Shown here: positions 7,760-11,120 of the stretch, piece after piece
How the letters are laid out: every line of letters begins with the position of its first letter
How positions within the stretch are numbered: position 1 is the stretch's first letter
Assembly: GCA_945637225.1 (NCBI GenBank)
Contig: CALZDE010000046.1
Location: forward strand, 1 to 11,120
DNA length: 11,120 nt
Source: an uncultured Selenomonadaceae bacterium
Lineage (GTDB): Bacteria > Bacillota > Negativicutes > Selenomonadales > Selenomonadaceae
Reading direction: 5' to 3'
Notes under the pieces: generated by a model
Seen by the model: the letters and a program-made list of their open reading frames with translations, nothing else
Database searches by the model: none
Told to the model about the DNA's origin: nothing
Position numbers and translations under genes: made by a program

Positions 7760-8692
7760 ATGGCAGTAAATACAGAAAACGCTCTGAATCAAGAATTTAT
7801 AAGAAAAATACAGGAAATAGTCCAGCCAGGTCAGCTTTTTGTACAGGAGCCTATGAGTAAGCATACTACCTTTAACATTGGTGGTCCGGCTGATTATCTT
7901 ATTTTTCCATCTACTATTGATGAAGTTGTAAGTATTTTTAATGTAATTCGTGAAATGAATATGCCTTTTACAGTACTGGGAAATGGCTCTAATGTACTTG
8001 TGCTTGACAATGGTATTCGTGGTGCTGTAGTAAAATTTCATGCTCCTATGTCATATAAGAGACAGAGCGGTAATAAGATTATTGCCGGTGCAGGTGCGTA
8101 TCTGAAGCATGTCTCTCAGTATGCCCTTGAATGCGGTCTTACAGGAATGGAATTTGCCTGTGGCATACCTGGCAGTCTCGGCGGTGCTGTATTTATGAAT
8201 GCAGGTGCTTACGATGGCGAAATGAAAAATGTTGTAACACAGGTCCGTACTGTTACTCAGAGCGGTGAAGTTCTCACTTATGAGCAGGATCAGCTTGATT
8301 TTGCTTATCGTCACAGCGTGTTCCAGGATAATGGACAGATAATTTGTGAGATTACAATGGAGCTTCAGCCAGGTGATAAGGAAGCTATTAAGGCAAAGAT
8401 GGACGATTTCACCTTCCGTCGTGAGAGCAAACAGCCATTGGAGCTTCCTAGTGCCGGAAGTACATTTAAGAGACCAGAGGGATATTTTGCAGGAACACTC
8501 ATCGATCAGACTGGACTGAAGGGACTGCAGGTAGGCGGAGCACAGATTTCCACCAAGCATGCAGGTTTTGTAGTAAATTCTGGCAATGCAACTGCTAAGG
8601 ATGTTTTAAATCTTATTAAGGCGGTGCAGGATGAGGTTTACGCTCGTAACGGTGTAAAGCTGTTTCCTGAAGTAAGAATTATCGGTGAATGA
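7760..8692 (+). CDS. murB: UDP-N-acetylenolpyruvoylglucosamine reductase MurB
   Basis: MurB is a cytosolic FAD enzyme that uses NADPH to reduce UDP-GlcNAc-enolpyruvate to UDP-MurNAc, the second committed step of peptidoglycan precursor synthesis. The 310-residue length is normal. FAD-domain motifs are clear: KHTTFNIGGPADYL (34-47), VLGNGSNVLV (72-81) and GIPGSLGGAVFMNAGAY (135-151). Arg184 in YRHSVF, Ser234 in SAGSTFKRP and Glu304 in FPEVRI match the catalytic Arg, Ser and Glu of the family. The SAGSTFKRP form and the missing substrate-side Tyr loop suggest a type II MurB, as in most Bacillota. The ATG at 7760 has GAGGA about 10 bases upstream. The gene stands alone with its own promoter. No convincing terminator follows it, so some transcripts may read into ilvN. 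Confidence 0.95.
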   Translation: MAVNTENALNQEFIRKIQEIVQPGQLFVQEPMSKHTTFNIGGPADYLIFPSTIDEVVSIFNVIREMNMPFTVLGNGSNVLVLDNGIRGAVVKFHAPMSYKRQSGNKIIAGAGAYLKHVSQYALECGLTGMEFACGIPGSLGGAVFMNAGAYDGEMKNVVTQVRTVTQSGEVLTYEQDQLDFAYRHSVFQDNGQIICEITMELQPGDKEAIKAKMDDFTFRRESKQPLELPSAGSTFKRPEGYFAGTLIDQTGLKGLQVGGAQISTKHAGFVVNSGNATAKDVLNLIKAVQDEVYARNGVKLFPEVRIIGE

Positions 8693-8778
8693 TATAGTTA
8701 GTATACACAAAATGTTATATCCAAAAGACATTTGTTACAACTTTACAATATTTTTACTAATTTATTGTGAAATTCTTC

Positions 8779-8807
8779 TTGACAAATTAGTCAAAATGAG
8801 TGATAAT
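8779..8807 (+). promoter_or_regulatory. Promoter of ilvN-ilvC
   Basis: A perfect TTGACA -35 box (8779-8784) lies 17 bp from a GATAAT -10 box (8802-8807). Transcription would start near 8813, giving a leader of only about 53 bases. That is far too short for a T-box or a leader-peptide attenuator of the usual size. AT-rich DNA at 8693-8778 upstream holds no gene. Confidence 0.75.
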
Positions 8808-8832
8808 ATTACATGTTGACAATCAACTGTCA
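8779..8832. promoter_or_regulatory. Candidate operator: two related dyads around the ilvN promoter
   Basis: TTGAC-N6-GTCAA (8779-8794) lies over the -35 box. TGACA-N6-TGTCA (8817-8832) lies just after the predicted transcription start. Both are perfect 5-bp-arm dyads with 6-bp spacers and share the TGAC/GTCA core, with centres 38 bp apart. Such pairing would suit a dimeric repressor responding to branched-chain amino acids, but no known operator consensus is recognised. In RNA the second dyad can also fold as a 7-bp hairpin (8815-8821 with 8828-8834). Confidence 0.4.
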
Positions 8833-8837
8833 GCTGG

Positions 8838-8852
8838 CATTGTTATACAATG
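8838..8852 (+). promoter_or_regulatory. Small hairpin abutting the ilvN ribosome binding site
   Basis: CATTGT (8838-8843) and ACAATG (8847-8852) form a perfect 6-bp stem with a 3-base loop. It ends at the base before GGGAGGAAA (8853-8860), the ilvN ribosome binding site. It leaves the site exposed as drawn, but could affect mRNA stability or ribosome loading. Confidence 0.4.
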
Positions 8853-8865
8853 GGAGGAAAGATTT

Positions 8866-9396
8866 ATGAAGCACGTTTTATCCGTGTTTGTACGCAACCA
8901 GACCGGTGTACTGGTAAGGGTTGCAAGTTTGTTTTCCAGACGTGAATTCAACATCGACAGCTTATCTGTTGGTGTGACTGAATCTCCTGAGTATTCACGA
9001 ATTACTGTAGTGGTTCATGGTGATGAGTATCTCGTTGACCAGATGATGAAACAGCTGGAAAAGCTTCCTGATGTGGTAGCTGTACAGAGGCTTGAAGACA
9101 AGGAGTCGGTATATCGTGGCATGACTATGATAAAGGTCAAGGCTGACGATACAAACCGCTTAGATGTGTTAAAAATGGCGGAGCTCTTTAGGGCTCGTGT
9201 CATAGATGTGCAACCTACAACTCTGATTTTTGAAATTACCGGTGATGACGACAAGGTCACTGCTTTTACCCGCATCCTTGCCCCTTATGGCATTTTGGAG
9301 ATCATCCGTACCGGACTTATTGGCCTGGAACGTGGGGAGCATACAATACAAGAACATTGTGAGGAGAGAGATTATTATGGCAAAAATCTTTTATGA
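8866..9396 (+). CDS. ilvN: Acetolactate synthase regulatory (small) subunit IlvN/IlvH
   Basis: This 176-residue protein is the regulatory subunit of acetohydroxyacid synthase, which makes acetolactate or acetohydroxybutyrate for valine, leucine and isoleucine. It stimulates the catalytic IlvB subunit and normally carries valine feedback inhibition. The N-terminal ACT domain (about 1-75) is clear, with VFVRNQTGVLVRVASLFSRR and FNIDSLSVG. The C-terminal small-subunit domain (about 80-160) includes MIKVKAD and IIRTGLIGLERG. The ATG at 8866 follows GGAGGAAA by 5 bases; an in-frame GTG at 8800 lies within the promoter and cannot be the start. The last residues extend past the usual family end and overlap ilvC by 20 bases. 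No ilvB is adjacent, which is unusual because ilvB commonly precedes ilvN directly. Identification is firm. Confidence 0.95.
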   Translation: MKHVLSVFVRNQTGVLVRVASLFSRREFNIDSLSVGVTESPEYSRITVVVHGDEYLVDQMMKQLEKLPDVVAVQRLEDKESVYRGMTMIKVKADDTNRLDVLKMAELFRARVIDVQPTTLIFEITGDDDKVTAFTRILAPYGILEIIRTGLIGLERGEHTIQEHCEERDYYGKNLL

Positions 9397-10390
9397 TCAG
9401 GACGTAAACTGGGAAGTAATTAAGGACAAGACCGTTGCAATTATTGGTTACGGTTCCCAGGGTCATGCACATGCACTGAATCTGAAGGAGAGCGGCCTCA
9501 ACGTGGTTATTGGTCTGTACGAGGGTTCCAAGTCCAAGCCTGTTGCTGAGAGCAAGGGTCTGAAGGTTCTGTCTGTTGCTGAGGCTACTGCAGCTGCAGA
9601 TATCATCATGATTCTGATTCCAGATGAGAAGCAGGCTGAAGTATATAAGAATGAGATTGCTCCAAACCTGAAGTCCGGTGCTGCTTTAGCATTCGCTCAT
9701 GGTTTCAACATTCACTTCCAGCAGATTATTCCACCAGCTGATGTAGATGTATTCATGGTTGCTCCAAAGGGCCCTGGTCATCTGGTACGTCGTACCTTCA
9801 CTCAGGGTGGCGGTGTTCCTGACGTATTCGCTGTTTATCAGGATGCTACTGGTCATGCTTTCGAGCTGGCTCTGGCTTATGCTCGTGGTATTGGCGGTAC
9901 CCGTTCCGGCTGCATTCAGACTACCTTCCGTGAGGAGACTGAGACTGACCTGTTCGGTGAGCAGGCTGTTCTGTGCGGTGGCGTATGCTCCCTGATTAAG
10001 AATGGTTTCGAGACTCTGGTTGCTGCTGGTTATCAGCCAGAAATCGCTTACTTCGAGTGCTTCCATGAGATGAAGCTGATCGTTGACCTCATGTATGAGG
10101 GTGGTATGGCTAAGATGCGCAAGTCCATCTCCAATACCGCTGAGTATGGCGATTATGTTTCCGGTCCTCGCGTAGTTGCTGAGCCTAGCCGTAAGGCTAT
10201 GGAGCAGGTTCTGAAGGAGATTCAGGACGGTACTTTCGCAAACAAGTTCCTGACCGACAACAAGGTAGGCTGGCCAAACTTCTATGCTATGCGTAAGCTG
10301 AATGCAGAGCATCAGATTGAGGAAGTTGGCGGCAAGCTCCGTGGCATGATGTCCTGGCTGAAGGACGGCGCTGATCTGTCTAAGGACTAA
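9377..10390 (+). CDS. ilvC: Ketol-acid reductoisomerase (NADP+), class I
   Basis: IlvC isomerises and reduces acetolactate or acetohydroxybutyrate to the dihydroxy acids of valine and isoleucine synthesis, using NAD(P)H and Mg2+. The 337-residue length is that of short class I enzymes. The nucleotide-binding GYGSQG is at 24-29 and catalytic His108 is in FAHGF. KGPGH follows at 131-135. Metal and substrate residues Asp191, Glu195, Glu227, Glu231 and Ser252 are all present. The cofactor loop reads GLYEGSKS (46-53); family members often have Arg-Pro where Tyr48-Glu49 lie here, while Ser51 and Ser53 remain. The ATG at 9377 has GAGGAGAG (9361-9368) upstream, inside the end of ilvN, so the two genes are translationally coupled. 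Codon choice is strongly biased to CTG, GCT, GTT and CGT compared with neighbours, which points to high expression. Identification is firm. Confidence 0.97.
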   Translation: MAKIFYDQDVNWEVIKDKTVAIIGYGSQGHAHALNLKESGLNVVIGLYEGSKSKPVAESKGLKVLSVAEATAAADIIMILIPDEKQAEVYKNEIAPNLKSGAALAFAHGFNIHFQQIIPPADVDVFMVAPKGPGHLVRRTFTQGGGVPDVFAVYQDATGHAFELALAYARGIGGTRSGCIQTTFREETETDLFGEQAVLCGGVCSLIKNGFETLVAAGYQPEIAYFECFHEMKLIVDLMYEGGMAKMRKSISNTAEYGDYVSGPRVVAEPSRKAMEQVLKEIQDGTFANKFLTDNKVGWPNFYAMRKLNAEHQIEEVGGKLRGMMSWLKDGADLSKD

Positions 10391-10436
10391 TAGCTTTCAG
10401 TTTGTGATTTGTTCATAAATTAAGTTTAAAATATAG

Positions 10437-10470
10437 CGGCTTACGCCAGTTCTGGTGTAGGCCGTTTTTT
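10437..10470 (+). terminator. Rho-independent terminator after ilvC
   Basis: CGGCTTACGCCA (10437-10448) pairs with TGGTGTAGGCCG (10453-10464) through 12 bp including two G-U pairs, closing a GTTC-type loop, and is followed by six T. This is a strong terminator 46 bases after the ilvC stop. It either separates leuC from ilvNC or acts as a partial terminator within a longer operon. Confidence 0.85.
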
Positions 10471-10483
10471 AAAAGTATGTCCC

Positions 10484-10496
10484 TTTAGTTACTAAA
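10484..10496. promoter_or_regulatory. Dyad upstream of leuC
   Basis: TTTAGT-T-ACTAAA is a perfect dyad with 6-bp arms and a single central base. With flanking CC and GG (one bulged A) the symmetry extends to 8 bp. It sits between the ilvC terminator and the leuC ribosome binding site. No convincing -35/-10 pair for leuC is seen in 10471-10525, so how leuC is transcribed is unclear; a leuC operator is only a guess. Confidence 0.3.
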
Positions 10497-10525
10497 AGGA
10501 TTAAACGTATTTAGGAGGTTTTTTC

Positions 10526-11120
10526 ATGGGAATGAATATGACCGAAAAGATTCTTGCCAAGCATGCTGGCTTAGAGTCCGTTGTTCCTGGTCAGCTTATT
10601 ACCTGTAAGCTTGATATGGTGTTGGCAAATGACGTAACCGCCCCACCTGCTATAAAAGAATTTGAGAAAATTGGCTGTCCTGTTTTTGATAAGAACCGTA
10701 TTGCTTTAGTACCAGACCACTTTACTCCAAATAAGGATATCAAGGCGGCTGGTCTTGCTAAGACTGTTCGTGATTTTGCTAAGAAGCATGAAATTAAGAA
10801 TTACTTTGAGGTAGGCCGTGTAGGTATTGAGCACGTTATCCTGCCAGAAAAGGGCATCGTTGCTCCTGGTATGTGCATTATTGGTGCAGACTCTCATACC
10901 TGTACCTATGGTGCAGTAAATGCTTTTTCTACCGGTGTGGGCTCCACTGACTTAGGTGTAGGCATGGCTACTGGTGAAGCATGGTTTAAGGTACCAAAGG
11001 CAATTAAGGTTGTACTGACTGGCAAAAAGCCTAAGAATATATGCGGTAAGGACGTTATTCTTACCTTAATCGGCATTATTGGCTTTGTTGGCGCACTTTA
11101 CAAGGAACTGGAATTTGATG
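10526..11120 (+). CDS. leuC: 3-isopropylmalate dehydratase large subunit, 5' part (runs off the window)
   Basis: The first 198 residues of an aconitase-superfamily protein are present. With LeuD, LeuC isomerises 2-isopropylmalate to 3-isopropylmalate by dehydration and rehydration on a [4Fe-4S] cluster, in leucine synthesis. Visible family motifs are VPDHFTPNKDIKAA (62-75), GIEHVILPEKG (100-110), GADSHTCTYGA (120-130), FSTGVGSTDLG (134-144) and MATGEAWFKVP (147-157). The pattern and spacing fit the roughly 420-residue HacA-type LeuC rather than the longer enterobacterial form or aconitase; homoaconitase cannot be fully excluded. The cluster cysteines lie beyond the edge. The ATG at 10526 follows AGGAGG (10513-10518) by 7 bases; in-frame ATGs at 10532 and 10538 are less well placed. 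leuD and leuB are likely beyond the window. Confidence 0.93.
   Translation, partial: MGMNMTEKILAKHAGLESVVPGQLITCKLDMVLANDVTAPPAIKEFEKIGCPVFDKNRIALVPDHFTPNKDIKAAGLAKTVRDFAKKHEIKNYFEVGRVGIEHVILPEKGIVAPGMCIIGADSHTCTYGAVNAFSTGVGSTDLGVGMATGEAWFKVPKAIKVVLTGKKPKNICGKDVILTLIGIIGFVGALYKELEFD

Noticed and set aside
8051..8560. A 169-residue open frame antisense to murB
   Set aside because: murB is complete with all family motifs; the antisense frame has no recognisable domain and no start signals.
8693..8778. Terminator after murB
   Set aside because: The region is AT-rich but I could not find a stable GC-containing stem followed by a T run.
8800..8865. Upstream extension of ilvN from a GTG at 8800
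   Set aside because: It lies within the -10 region, upstream of the predicted transcription start. The protein family begins at the ATG at 8866, which has a strong ribosome binding site.
8808..8865. T-box or leader-peptide attenuator before ilvN
   Set aside because: The leader is about 53 bases, lacks a T-box conserved core, a terminator hairpin and any run of Val, Leu or Ile codons in a short frame.
9230..9376. Upstream extension of ilvC
   Set aside because: These codons overlap ilvN in another frame and do not resemble the reductoisomerase family, which starts at MAKIFYDQD at 9377.
9686..10312. A 208-residue open frame antisense to ilvC
   Set aside because: It is a shadow of biased ilvC codons, with no ribosome binding site or recognisable domain.
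1..11120. CRISPR array, tRNA, rRNA, insertion sequence or attachment site
   Set aside because: No regularly spaced repeats, cloverleaf, ribosomal RNA sequence, transposase motif or flanking direct repeats were seen on either strand.

Overview
The window looks like an AT-moderate (roughly 40% G+C by eye) Bacillota chromosome. Strong AGGAGG-type ribosome binding sites, sigma-A-type promoters with near-consensus boxes, short intergenic gaps and type II-like MurB all fit. The ilvN-ilvC-leuC order and codon style make a Negativicutes or clostridial gut anaerobe plausible, but nothing here fixes the genus.

Layout. (1) Positions 1-38 hold the terminator of an unseen upstream gene. (2) Positions 161-5894 are one self-contained transcription unit: a near-consensus promoter, three translationally coupled genes (jetA, jetB, jetC) and a terminator. 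They encode the kleisin-like, MukE-like and SMC-like ATPase subunits of a Wadjet type I / MksBEF (MukBEF-like) complex. The fourth Wadjet subunit, the JetD nuclease (MksG), is not in the window: jetC is followed at once by a terminator and a convergent gene. (3) On the minus strand, 5900-7567 encodes a membrane-anchored or secreted SGNH/GDSL hydrolase with fibronectin-III-like repeats before the catalytic domain. (4) Positions 7568-7759 hold back-to-back promoters for the GDSL gene and murB. Both -35 boxes lie inside the arms of a perfect 12-bp inverted repeat. (5) murB (7760-8692) makes UDP-MurNAc for peptidoglycan. (6) From 8779 to the right edge is a branched-chain amino acid region: ilvN, ilvC, a strong terminator, then the 5' part of leuC. 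IlvN and IlvC are consecutive in valine/isoleucine synthesis, and LeuC begins the leucine-specific branch. The catalytic acetolactate synthase subunit (ilvB) is not next to ilvN.

How the genes work together. JetABC should form an ATP-driven loop-extruding SMC complex. With JetD elsewhere in the genome it would be a plasmid-cleaving defence system; without JetD it would be a condensin-like MksBEF. Deciding between these is the most interesting question in the window. The rest is housekeeping metabolism and cell envelope function, with a few unexplained dyad symmetries at promoters.
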